DNA of 64,000 bases. It comes from Uloborus plumipes (lineage: Eukaryota; Arthropoda; Arachnida; Araneae; Uloboridae). Below are positions 35,938 through 47,609 of the stretch, one piece after another. The notes below the pieces were generated by a model, which worked only from the letters and a program-made list of their open reading frames with translations, had not been told where the DNA came from and did not search any database. The stretch is taken from the NCBI GenBank assembly GCA_038373865.1, contig JAXGGA010002988.1:46806-110805 (forward strand), in the 5' to 3' direction. Position numbers and translations under genes: made by a program. Positions within the stretch are counted from its first letter, which is position 1. Each line of letters starts with the position of its first letter.

Positions 35938-36216
35938 GTCGGAAAAGGGGTGATCTGTAAATAGATCACTGGGCGTAAGCGGATTAATATGAAGTTTCAA
36001 CAGCAAAAATCCAAGAACTAAAATGTTTATACCGCACTCGTTTCATGGAATGGGTAGCTATTTAGAACCTATGTCATAGAAGCTATAGTCTTTAAATTAT
36101 TACTTGTATTACGAGCCTTTATGCTTAGATCAGATTATACAGGGCTTATATTAGAAAGTTTAACCTTGTGGGTACGAAATGCATTGCTTTTCAAGACACA
36201 ACTTTAAATTAAAATA

Positions 36217-37643
36217 CACTGGCGGAAAAAAAAATCCCAACACCAAGAAAAAATTTCTATAGAGTAATGAAATTTGGGTAACGCATTTGTCTAGTTAACA
36301 TGTTTAATTGATTAAATGTACAAGATCACTGGCTAATTTAAGCTGAAGAAAATGCTGTACAAATGTGAAATTATGTTAATTTAGTAGAGGGTGTAACCTC
36401 CAGAATTTTGAAGGCAAGCCTGCAAGCGTGCATGCATTATGTCATACAGGTGCGAACGTCACTTTTTAGTATGGAGTTCCATGCTTGTTGCACTTGTTGT
36501 GTCAATACTAGGACCGTCATTGCTGACTTTGAATGATGCTCGAGGTGCCGTCACATGATATCCCATATGTTATCAATTGGAGACATACCTGGTGATTTTT
36601 CAGGTCTTGGTAACATGTCAGCACTCTGTAGAGTACATTGCGTTACAGCAGCGATGTGAGGGCGAGCGTTATCCTGTTGGAAAACGCCCCCTTGAATGCT
36701 ACTCATGAAGGGCTGTACTACTGGTTAAATTACCAGACTGACGACAAATTTTCAGTCAGTGAGTTTGGGATAACCACAAGAATGCCCCTGCTATCGTAGG
36801 AAATTGCTTCAGAGACCATAACTCCAGGTGTGGGTCTCGTGTGTCTATTCCGTAGACCGCTTGGATGCAGGCGGTCCCCTGGACTCCTTCTGACCAATAT
36901 ACAGCCACCACTGGCACTAAGGCAGAAGCTGTTTTCATCAAAAATTACAACAGATCTCCACTTCAACCTCCAGTGAGCTCTGTCGTGGCACCACTGCCGT
37001 CGGAAAAGGTAATGGTTTGCAGTCAATGGAATACCGGCTGCAGGCTGCCTGGCTCGGAGCTGTCCTTGAAGTAAACAGTTTCTTACCGTTCCTTGGGTCA
37101 CGACGGTACCAACTGCAGCTTGAATGTCAGCCGCAGATGCAGTACGCTGCGCCACAGCCGTACGCAAGATTCGGCGATCTTCCTTCTCAGTCGTGCCACG
37201 TGGCAGCTCGGAACTCGATCTTCTTGAGGTAGTACCATCCCTTGCCCATAGCTTCCAATAATCATGCATGGTGAAAACATTCCCACCTAAGTCTTTCTGC
37301 AATATCACGAAATGAAAATCCACCTTCTCGTAGCCAAATTGTACGACCTCGTTCAAACTCGGTGAGCTGTTGATAATGGCTTCTTCGTCTTCTTAAAGGA
37401 ATTCTTAGCTAACATGAACGCAATTCGCCAAATTTCACGGAAAAATAATACACACGAGCTTCACAACACGCTTTTAAAACAAGCCTTATTTGCATGTTCT
37501 TAGTGACGCCAGCTGCGCCACACTTATGCGCGGAACGCGAAATTTCAATCGATGTCATCTTTCAGTTGTATAAACACGCCTACCAAATTTCGTTTATCTA
37601 ACACAAGTCTTTCTTGGTGTTGGGATTTTTTTTTCCGCCAGTG
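36217..37643 (-). mobile_element. Tc1-like transposon, 1427 bp
   Basis: The ends are identical inverted repeats for 34 bases, starting CACTGGCGGAAAA and running through ATCCCAACACCAAG. TA flanks both sides (36215-36216, 37644-37645). Length and layout match Tc1/mariner elements with one transposase gene. The gene is on the minus strand and broken. Identical ends despite a broken gene suggest relatively recent insertion of an already defective copy, moved in trans. Confidence 0.95.
36530..37400 (-). pseudogene. Decayed Tc1-like transposase
   Basis: Translated on the minus strand. First, near 37395-37300, is HYQQLTEFERG and EGGFSFRDIAER, an N-terminal helix-turn-helix segment. After a frameshift comes a 208-codon open stretch (36730-37356), convincing from TTEKEDRRILRTA onwards. 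It contains WRSVVIFDENSF, where D140 (36937-36939) is the likely first catalytic aspartate, then RHTRPTPGVMVSEAISYDSRG, with the usual MVWGAI altered to MVSEAI. It stops at 36730. Further on, in another frame, are FQQDNARPH (Asp codon 36671-36673) and SPGMSPIDNIWD (acidic residue codon 36572-36574), with 32 residues between. So the DDD/E triad positions are visible, but at least two frameshifts or stops separate them. Not functional as it stands. The family's role is cut-and-paste transposition at TA. Confidence 0.93.
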
Positions 37644-37649
37644 TATCAT

Positions 37650-38499
37650 GATGTTGATGCTATCGCACCGATTAATTGCACTCAAGTATAAATAATTACT
37701 AATAAACTATTAAACGAATATCCGTAGCAGAGCGTAAAATTATTTCGCGTTAATCTTTTTTTTTTTCTATGTTTAATGTCCGTTTGTGTAGAGAAAAAAG
37801 ATAAACGGAAAATTAAAATAAAAAAAGAAAGAAAAAAGAAAAAAAATGGTACTTGCATTTTTACACTGATTTAAAAAACAATCGCCTGTTACGAATTCAC
37901 ATAAAAGTTTTCAAACTGCAGTCTCTCTCTTTTGTAGAAAAGTCATACATAACTAATGCATGGCTATAATGTAAGATTTGCTACTCATTTATAGTGAATA
38001 AGTTTTTGCTAATACATGAAGAAGCATTACCACTAACGAAAAAGAAATTAACGGCATAAAATTCCGAAACATTCGAGAAAAATTCAGCTATTCTTAAAAC
38101 CACACTCAAAATAAATAAATACAGTAAATCCCGTTACAACAAATACCAACACAAAAAAATATCCATTTAAACGAAATAAGTTTTCAGTCTCGATACAAAT
38201 TTCACTGTATTTTCAACGAGAAGAATTTGCGGTCCCTTGAAGTTCGTTTGAAACAGAATTGCACTGAAAATAAATAAATAGATGAATAATAAAGCAAATA
38301 AAGAGCATACAAAGTCAGAAAAGAATTCAATCGAAACTAAAGTCATGTCATATACTAGACAGGATGAAATAAGAGCTGCATAGATTCTTAGCCAGATTTT
38401 TTTTTTTTTTTTAATTTGTCCAGAAAAGTGTTTATTGTTTACTTTTCTCAGGTGCCACTGTGTTTCTGTCATGAAATTTTCATAATGAAATTCTGTCTA
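37650..38499. other. AT-rich noncoding stretch
   Basis: A CAGTAAATCCCGTTACAAC word at 38121 resembles a pogo-type end, but no partner end was located nearby. A 101-codon minus frame (38167-38472) is low complexity (F/L-rich, K run) and unconvincing. Confidence 0.35.
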
Positions 38500-39060
38500 T
38501 TACGAAATTTTCCTCCGAGTCCATTCGACTTCTCTAAAAACGGAAGCGACTACTCTCAAGAGTAACGAGATATATTTGCAGAAGATCCAACTGAAAGTGC
38601 TCCCTGCAGAAACATGAAAACAGTGTTGGTTGTCCCCCGAAAATACACGAAAGGGATTAGCAGAAGAAGGGGTGAGTTAGTTTTGTGTGTATAGTTACAA
38701 GCTACAAGCAGCCAAAGAGGGCTATTTGTACATGGCCTTTGAAGAGCGTCCCTTCGAAATCTGATACTCGCTCCCTCTGTTTGAATAGCGTTCAAGAGCT
38801 CTGAAAGAAACTGTCACCCAAGGAGGGCCTGTTGCCATTTTATAAGCTCCTGTACACGCAGAGACGGCCTATTGTGACGAACCGCAGGGCCTTTCAGGCC
38901 TCCACAATGGCTCCCTCAAAGGTCAATCACAATGGTAGTTCCTTTTCTTCGACAACTCCTCAATGAAGTCTCCGAAGCGATTATTTAGATGCTCAACACA
39001 CTGAGAGAATTAAGAAACCACATCTCTCACTATCACTTAGCAATAACACGGGAGAAGAGG
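38500..39060. other. GC-elevated island, candidate conserved noncoding DNA
   Basis: Higher GC than flanks. A 79-codon minus frame (38556-38795) lacks a known domain. Includes AGGGCCTTTCAGGCCTCC- and CCATTTTATAAG-type words. Regulatory role inferred only. Confidence 0.3.
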
Positions 39061-39069
39061 GAAGGGGCA

Positions 39070-41255
39070 GGATTTTCGATTTATTTGCTTATTTGGTGAA
39101 GAAATTGCTCTAGTTTTTACCGCATACTTAGGTGTCTGCTAATAATCATTAGACCCAGCAAACTTCTTGAACTGGTGTCTACAGAACTGTGCCTCTTGCC
39201 CGCTCTGAAATCGCTATTGCCAATTGCCACAAATCGTTGTAGAACTTGGATATCTGAAGCGTTGTTGTGTTGAACTTGGGATCAGTGGTCTATTTACCAT
39301 ATCGCAGTTGCGAGAGCCTCCCACGACTGTAGGGACCTTGAAGGAGATTCAAAATGCACGTGATAAATGTTTTACGGGTCTCCAAACTATGGCTGTCAAG
39401 CATCTAAAATCTGGCCCGCGACTACAGGGCCAGATCTCATAGACATAAATCAGCCAAGTCATAATTGAAGGATTGGGGACATGAAGGGGTTAAGTGACAA
39501 AACAAAAATTGCGAGCAATTAAAAGTCCAAGTTTTATTGTTCCAGTTGTTTCAGTTTTTTTGTTTTCTGGTTTTCTCGTTAGTATGCGTATGAAATTGGT
39601 ATAATCACATCTACTTTTTGCTGTACCAAGTTTTATTTACTTACATGTATCCATTGCTTGCCATTGTGCAGAGTGTTCATTTTTTAAAATGTAACATAGC
39701 CCCTTCATAATCCAAGCCCTTCAAGTATTAGGTATGTTTCCAATACTCCAATTCAAGAATTTCTTTTGTACTTATTTTAGGGAGTTCCTAATCGCGTATG
39801 TTAGGATAAATGCGATATCAAGCGATAAAATATTAAACGACATAGGTAGTCCAGTTCCTTTATTTTGTCTTAATCTAGCATCTAAAACTTTCATTGTAAT
39901 TTTTTGTAATTGGTTTCATTAGAAAATAAGCATAGTAGGACCCCCAATTTAAAAATAAGGGAAAAATGCAAGATAGGTTTTTTAATTGGAGGGAAAGATA
40001 TTGGAGAATGCTATGTCAGTAAGATGGTTAATATGGTTGTAAAAAATATTGGAACAGGCAATGAATATATTTTTTTCACTCCCAATAGCACATGATGATT
40101 AAGTAGGAAATTTTTAATGTGTCAGAATTGGTAGTTACTGAAATAGACCAATTTGAACCCATTTTTAAGGAACTTTGAATATTCTTATTATAAACTATTC
40201 AAAATTACTAAAAAATATTATTTATAAAATATTTTAGTTCTTTATCCAGTAATTAATGATGTTAGTTAATTTTTTTTTTTAAATCCATAAAACTGAAGAT
40301 TTGATATAAAATTTGAAAGTTGTTTTTAAATTCAAAGAATGACACAACGCTTAGTTAAAAATGTAGTCATTACATATTTCAATTACTTCTAATGCAAAAA
40401 AAAACCTATATTTAAATATATAATGGGGTATAGTATCGGATAAACAGTTTGAGAGCCTTGTAGTCTTAAGAACTTATTTTTATACGTAGTCTGAATTTCA
40501 TCTCGTATGTGAAGTCACATAAAATTGAAAAGCATGTTAACTAAGCTCATCATAAGCACCTATGGAAATTGAACCCTATTCGGCATAAAAATAAACCAGT
40601 TTTATTTAAGTTAAATAAATGGTCCTTCTCTTAACTAATTGCTGAAAATGTACTTTGCTCTCTTTCGAAAAAACTTCTCAGTGCTCTGCTTAACGAAAAA
40701 TAGGTGCATTTTCGTGATTAGCAATAGACTAACTTGTGCCATAAATAACAAATCCTACCACAGCCAAAAGTTACCCATTTTGCTCGACGAGTCATTAGAA
40801 AAAGTGAAAAGAAAAAACGAAAGAACTAATCTTTGAAAAAAAAAAAAGGAACAGTACACAATAAGCACACATATGAGTGTTTATTTGCATTGATCTTTTA
40901 TTTGTTGCTAACATGTGTATCTAAATAGTTAAATAATACTATGGTACTCGTCCACGTCCAGGTATACCCTTCTCCTGTACAGTATATTATCCCTACACTG
41001 CATGATTTTTTGTTCTTTGAAAGACATATATATGTTTTTATTGTAATAAGAAAACATTGGAACACAGTTTTAAAAAAATAATTTTGAAGATAGATGGTTG
41101 TATTTGCTTTAAAGATACTTAATACTTGCTTTTTATGATTGAGTTGTCTTATGCATGGTCATAAGTAAAAAAAGTCCATGTAGCCAATTGGCAACGCTAT
41201 GCAGTGTATTAGGGTTATGCAAAGGCAGTCATTTTTTTAAGAGTTAGTTTTAATT
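39070..41255. other. Noncoding stretch
   Basis: A 72-codon plus frame at 39224-39442 (containing PTTVGTLKEIQNARDKC) is the least random-looking here but has no family I recognise. The rest is AT-rich with short frames only. Confidence 0.35.
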
Positions 41256-41259
41256 AAAA

Positions 41260-41460
41260 TTCACAAAACAATTGTCAATTGTTAATTGTAGGTAACTACA
41301 ATTAACAAAATTAACTAATTGTTAACTGTTACTACTGCAATTAACAAATAATAAATTGCTAATTGTAATTTTCCGCAATTACAAATGATCAATCGTTAGT
41401 TGTTGTGGTTACGTTTGCCAATTAATCAATTGCTAATCTTTAATTGTCCATGCAATTAAA
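41260..41460. repeat. Cryptic CAATTGTTAATTG repeat cluster
   Basis: Many overlapping variants of AATTGTTAATTG in both orientations. Low-complexity sequence with repeated TAATTG cores. Confidence 0.6.
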
Positions 41461-41540
41461 ATTTAGCCAACATGCTATGAGAGCAATCAAAACGTTTAAA
41501 ATATCATAAATAATCTAGTCAGAATTTTTCTAACTTGCGC

Positions 41541-41620
41541 ATCGTCGCCTCAGAGCAACGGTAGGAAATTTTGCTGATATTCTGGGGTTTAGGATGTTTT
41601 ACTGTTGCCTTGAGACGATC
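41541..41620. mobile_element. 80-bp hairpin element, uninterrupted copy
   Basis: ATCGTCGCCTCAGAGCAACGG on the left, with its inverse TGTTGCCTTGAGACGAT on the right. Same ends as the interrupted copy at 8503-8826. Confidence 0.65.
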
Positions 41621-41629
41621 CTGTATAGG

Positions 41630-43175
41630 TACAGTTCTTTTAAAATCGCAATTCACAATGGTTTCAATTGAAATAGTGTTAAGTTGATTAAACATAAATT
41701 ATTCCCCCTATCATCAGCTTGTAGTTACTGCAGTAGTAGTGTTTTAAATGTATTTCATTAGTCCACAAAAGTTGGGATTGTGATTTGTAAGATGTCCAAT
41801 TCTTAAAATTTGGTTTAAAATATTTGTACAAGGGAAAATCGTATCTGTAATTGATTTGTGTACATATAGCAGATTCTTTATGTTATTTCAGTTGATGACA
41901 TCGGTGGAAAAAGAGGGCAGATCTCCTTTTTGCCGGTTGTGTGTTTCGCATTGAAATATGTATGAAGAAAACTAAGAACAAGACATCTCTAACCAATAGC
42001 AGTAACTGGATACGCTTTGGGAGAAATTAAAGAAAAAAATATGCCTCTGTTTTTGCATTACTTTGAAACTAAAGTGCTCTTTATCACAAAACACACACTG
42101 ATTTCTTAAATGTTTAAATCATTATTGAAAATCGATTTGAAAATGTCTTTGAAATCGGTTTCGTAGAGACAAACTGCAACACAGTAAAAAATATAAAGAG
42201 AAAACTCCAAAAATGAGTTTTGTGATCTGTTTTCTGTGATTTGAAAGTTTTTAAAACCTGAGGCACTCCCCTTCTTGCACCGAGATCTTCAATCCGCATC
42301 ATTCAAATTCAGTGCTTTCAATGGGAACCACAAGAATCGAAAAAAAAAAAAAGAAAATTCCAAAAATCTGTATGATATAAAGCGCAGCAGTACAATATCA
42401 AACATCAATATTGTGCATATACTTTGCGAATTGAATTGCTAACGGGCCACGGTTACAGAGACATGTTTTTCTACAAAACAGCCTACAAACACTTCAAATA
42501 CATTGAATCCTTATGTAATAGATCGAGCTTGATGAAGAACACGGACTCTATTTTAATATAATGCAGTTAATTTTTGAAGATTCTTATTAACAATATTGAA
42601 ATAATATTATTTGCTCAGTAACGCGGACGTATCTCAGAAGATACATTTGTTACAAAACCAAAAAGCATCATAGGAATATTGTTTCCAGAAATCTTCAAAA
42701 CTAAATTGCGTTTTAGTAAAGTCTATATTCCTCATAAAATTCATGCAACAAAATAAAGATCTAACATATTTGGAGTCTTCGTAGGCTGTTTTGTGTACAA
42801 ATGTATGTTTATTTAATATGGAATTGGCCTTATGTGAAAGTAAAAACCCCTAAACTTGGTTAAAGATTGATTTTGCTGAGAAAGGAGTTTCTCCATATTT
42901 TCTATATAAACGACCTGATAGCCATGTCGACATCGGTAATTATGTCGGATTTTTTCCTTATTATACATCAGTCGCAGAACGAGAGGCGGTTTCTTTATCG
43001 TATTCACATCTCATTTATGTCGAACAATATGTACAAAAAATATTTTACCGATAACAATTTATTCTGGAGAACAAGTCGTATTTCCTTCTTATTGTCTTTT
43101 TCTGCAGGAGAGAGATTTTCTTTTCCTTTATCACTTGTATCCATTTAATTCCCCATTTGTAATTCAGCGCAGCAT
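41630..43175. other. Noncoding stretch
   Basis: Frames up to 93 codons (42867-43148 plus) show no known domain. No repeat copies found. Confidence 0.35.
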
Positions 43176-43179
43176 TTTA

Positions 43180-43680
43180 CTGCCAGCCGTCAGATGAACT
43201 TGTTTCTGTTTTCGGACGCATTACTTTGTAGGAAATGACTCTTGTTGTCGAAGTGAGAATTGCTCAACTTAAACTGCTAAATACTTTTCCGCCTTCTCGA
43301 TCGCTAAATCATCTAAATAACGCCATTAATAAAGTCCTAACAAATTTTACTTCCCTCTTCTAGAAGCTCGGACTGTATCGTTTGTGGCGCACAAAAAAGA
43401 AATCGGAAAAAATACATAAACACTTTTTTTTTCTCTCCCCGAAAATCAAGTAGAGTGCCATTATCAGTGGATCGTGTCCAATCTCTTTTCAAGTGATGGC
43501 GTGAAGGGAGAAAGTACGGAAGTGATTTGCTGTGAAATGGACAGGTCCTTCCAAATGAAGGTAAAACTTTTAGCGCCCTGCAAAACAGTGTAGTATCACG
43601 ATCAGTACCAAGATCAGTATTTTGACTAGTGGCCCCTTTTGCGACTGTGTGCACATTGCATTAAAACAAGATCAATTAAA
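43180..43680. other. GC-elevated island, candidate conserved noncoding DNA
   Basis: Contains ATCGCTAAATCATC and CGCCATTAATAAAGTCC, homeodomain-like TAAT and Hox-like TTAATAAA words. A 105-codon minus frame (43337-43654) has no known domain. Confidence 0.3.
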
Positions 43681-43689
43681 GATAGTTAA

Positions 43690-44879
43690 TGGGAATTTCA
43701 ATAAATTGATTTCATTTGGCAATTTCAGCCGTTATATTTGGATCTTCGTAGAAATTTTGTTTGTTGTTACATTGATTTCGTTGTAATAGAATTCAAGCAC
43801 TCTTATGGCAATTAAAACGAAACTAAACATTTATTTTGTTGAAATGGATATTTCGTAGTATTGATCTTTGTTGTAACGATATTTTACTGCAGTATCTTAA
43901 GAATCTTGCATCTTTTTGGCTTTCGCCACCTGAGTTGAAAACTGTTATATCCAACTTTCTATTTTCTAATTCCTACAGATATCAAGTTACAGCAGTTATA
44001 CGTAACTTGCTTAAAGCTCAAGATTGCTTCTCTAGATATTGGAGCAGATATTCGCTGTATCCTAATCCTATGTTCATTAAAATAAGACAAGACGGAATAC
44101 GATAATTCAAAGAAGCTATTAAAAAATATACTGAAATATTGAAACACTTTTTTTTTATTTTTGGAGAGCTTAAATCTGGAAATCAAAAGCCTACTGCAAA
44201 ACTACCAGTAATCGTAATATTGTACAAGTAATACTGCAAAACCACACTTAGTAGTTAACACTCCACTAGAAGTTGACACTTATAAAGAAAAAGAAATTTA
44301 TAAGAGGAATTATAAAGTTGAACAAGAGTTACCAAATTATAAAATGGTGTTTGAATTTTTAGTCCTTACCTTACAACTTATACTTAGTTGATTTTTCTGC
44401 TCCTGTTTTTATCTTGTTAATTTATTTTTTTCTTTATAGGTGTCAACTACAAGTACAGTATCAATTATTAGTGCCGCACCAACGAATGGTTACTTTACCT
44501 TGCATTTTAGTCGAGAACTATTTGTCTCCGAGGAGTGAATTTCTTGCTTTTTTTCTTCCGTGAGAAACATTTCGAAGAAAGAAAATATTACTCTCAGGTT
44601 TTTCGAAAATGACGTTTATGGCAAGAGAAACGGAAGAAAGAAAAATCTATGTGAAATATTTTTTCTGTCAAACTCGTGGGTAAGATTTTGGAATAAAATA
44701 ACCGATTAAAACAATTAAAGTATTATGAACGATGTCAGACTGGTCTCCTTCTTTGAATCTCTGTTCCGTTTTTCCTTAAGTAGACTCAAGAGTTATAGAC
44801 TATTGAAAGAAAAGAGCATAAAAATAAATCAACCCATTTTTTTAAGCATCAGAAGCTGAATGAACATTTTGTCTGCATT
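43690..44879. other. AT-rich noncoding stretch
   Basis: Frames at 43836-44105 (plus) and 43959-44186 (minus) overlap each other and have no recognised domain. Confidence 0.35.
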
Positions 44880-45560
44880 CAGCGGATGAATTTCTTAGCC
44901 AAATAAAACGTTTTTTTCATTCCTCTTCTAAATGTTCCGAACAATTAAATCGGAAGAATATCCGTAAAACTAAATATAAAAAATCTATCTCTGCCTCAAC
45001 ACAGCCGTAACTTTGGCTCGAAAAGTGATTCCTTTTCTTGCATTTTCGTTCATTAGACCGTCCTCCCCAATTGAACCTGTTTCGAGAGAAAGAACCAACG
45101 GGCCTTTGAGGTAGCGGCGGCATTTCTTAAGTTCCTTTTACGCCCATAAATAAATGGGTATTTGCTTCCATTGAATACGCGATTTGTCATGTTTACGAAT
45201 AAAACCTATCATCGTAAAACACGAATTATACCGGGAACATGGCGGATGATTGAGGATCAGTGGGCGAAATAAAAAATGCCCAACAAGAGTGAACACTTTA
45301 TTCACCCTTCTTTAGCAGAAATGTTAGAAACTGAAAATTCGGGCATAGGGACCGTTCCTGGTGCTTTTCGCTGTAACTTCTCTCATATGAAGAGAATGGA
45401 GACTTTGATCCGTTCGGGCATCATTAAAACAACGAGAGACTCCAAAAGGCGCACGTGACCATTAACTTACTGCGACATTCCAAGGTCAGGTGGGGTCACA
45501 GTTGGTAAGCTCTCGCTTCATCTTAAGCACTTAAGTTATGGCTTCATAACTTAAGCGGCA
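44880..45560. other. GC-elevated island with small perfect hairpin
   Basis: A 68-codon minus frame (44917-45123) and a 60-codon plus frame (45276-45458) have no known domain. A perfect hairpin lies at 45530-45555, with 11-base arms CTTAAGTTATG / CATAACTTAAG around a 4-base loop. Confidence 0.35.
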
Positions 45561-46001
45561 TTTTGACGCACCCCCGAGGCTATTTGTACAATGGTGAAGT
45601 CTAGCCATAGTTACGAATGGTAAATAAGCCGAAAGTTTTGCCGCCCTTCTTCACAGTACCAGAGGATTTAAGCCGAATTTGTCTTCCTGCTTTACTGCGA
45701 CACGCAATAAATTAGGCCGAACTCGCAGCTTTCACTTCAAAAAGTTATGTGCGATGCTTTCAGACAAAAAGAGATAGTTTTTTCTGTTTGAAAAACGTAT
45801 TTATGCATTTGGCTATAGACGAGTTTTGGTTTAGATTTTAAAATTTGTTGTAAACAGATAACATACCAAGAAGTTACTACACCGACAATAAAGTGAATTA
45901 TTAAGATAGATTTGTTTAGGAGACGAACTTATATTATTTCGGTTTGCCGTTTCAAATGCAGCTAGGAGCGATAAACACATCTGACTAAAAACCGATCTCA
46001 T

Positions 46002-46220
46002 TCATGCTTTAATTAATTGTTGCCACGTCATGAATAAGTATAATCCATCCATGTTGTGTAGTCCCTGTATGTCCCTGTATGTTCTAGTTTCAGTCTGATA
46101 AACTATCTTTCTCTTTCCCATCAAATCAAGTTCCATGAAGTGCTCTGGAGTTGCGCATGGTGGCCAGTAACATTGTTCCCACATGAATTGGCCGAACACT
46201 GATACATGGTAAAGCTTCAA
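46002..46220 (-). other. 72-codon frame of unknown nature
   Basis: The minus frame reads MKLYHVSVFGQFMWEQCYW at its start and ends MTWQQLIKA. The mixed composition (W, C, H, Y) is more protein-like than neighbouring frames, and it starts at ATG. I recognise no family and see no splice or polyadenylation evidence. It may be a fragment of a mobile-element gene or chance. Confidence 0.2.
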
Positions 46221-46346
46221 ACATGGTCCGAAAACGTTACAATGTACATGTTACACGGCCTCTTGGCCATAAATGCTAATCTGATTCTTATTTTGAACGC
46301 TTAAACGGTATTTAAGCAAATTGTAATAAGTTTCCTGTGAGACACA

Positions 46347-46430
46347 TCGTTTCGTAAACGTTTTCTAATGGTTGTAAACGTTGGGCCAACCATTTTAGAG
46401 CGTATATGAAACGTTTTATAAACGTTACGT
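46347..46430. repeat. AAACGTT-rich inverted cluster
   Basis: Several copies of AAACGTT, including GTTTCGTAAACGTTTTCTAATGG with a rough inverse on the right (CCATTTTAGAGCG, AAACGTTTTATAAACG). A short degenerate hairpin. Confidence 0.5.
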
Positions 46431-46439
46431 GTGTTGCCT

Positions 46440-47600
46440 GGGCTCTCTCAACAAGAATTCTTTTCCGATGTCATTTTAGATGAAAATGTCTTAGGTTGTA
46501 AGTTGATAGCATACAGATTTGAATCAAAGATTTAACTTCCGTGTTTCATTTCAAGACAGCTCAGGGGAAAATACATGAGTGTAAAATAAAGTTAGGGCTT
46601 GGCTAAGGAACGAATATAACTTATAACGCTAATATCAGAATCACACTGAATATGGTCCATTCATAAACTTCTAAAATATTTTAGTTTCAAGTGAAAATCT
46701 GACATAATAGAAAAAAACGTACTTTCCACTTTTTTGTTCCTTTTAGGGAAGCGCTTAATCTGTTTCTGTTTTAAAACGGTAAAAAGAAAACTTCTCGTTT
46801 TCATGTGATGTTTCAGGAAATGTGGAGTCATTTTATTTCCTTATATTAATTTTTATAGTATTAAAGAATTAGCCTAACGTTTAATACCAAACAATATAAG
46901 CAACAGACATTCAATTTCTAAGGATTTCCGGTTAATTTTATTTTAAACGTCATTGATTTCTGTATTTAGTATTATTTATTGATTCGTTCATAAAATAACA
47001 AATACTGGTTACCACTTCTTAAAATGAGGAAGAATCGTTGTCTGTAGATTGAAATGGTAATTAATTTATTACAGAAAAACAAAAAACTTTTTTTTTTTTT
47101 TTTTTTTTTGTGATTAATCCACGATTTTGCTTACGACATATGTACTCACCTATGAAGTAAAAACTAAATTTTATCCTAGTTAAGAAAATGTACGGCAGCA
47201 TTTCGATAATGCAATAGTTTGGAAACCTCATTCACATTACGTTGTATGAAGACAATTTGATGACAAGGCTATTCTAGAACCAATGCAATGGCAAAAAAAA
47301 AAAAAGGCCCATATCCAAACTTCTCGAAGATATATGCGGAAAAAAAATCAATTGTGAATGGTTACAGTAATGTTTTCGAAGGGACAATTTACAGCCAAAT
47401 CCTGTATTGGATACCATCTAGTCTCTTATTAGGATATTCCATAAAATGGAGGCTGCAATGAAGTCTGAAGAGTAGTGTTTTGTCATAATTACGACAGTCT
47501 GATGAGGCGATCTGGAAAGAGCAATTTCAAAATGTATTGACGGGCTCACAATGCAAAGAGTACTTTCTCAAAATCCGTGCAATGTGTAATCTTATGAGTC
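46440..47600. other. AT-rich noncoding stretch
   Basis: A 22-base T run is at 47088-47109. No gene or repeat copy recognised. Confidence 0.4.
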
Positions 47601-47609
47601 TTTAACATT

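Noticed and set aside
38121..38170. Left end of another pogo-like element
   Set aside because: CAGTAAATCCCGTTACAAC looks right, but no inverted partner end was found within the following kilobases.
38167..38472. 101-codon minus frame with hydrophobic stretch, possible membrane protein
   Set aside because: The hydrophobic part comes from AT-rich sequence and the K run from poly-T. No start context or family.
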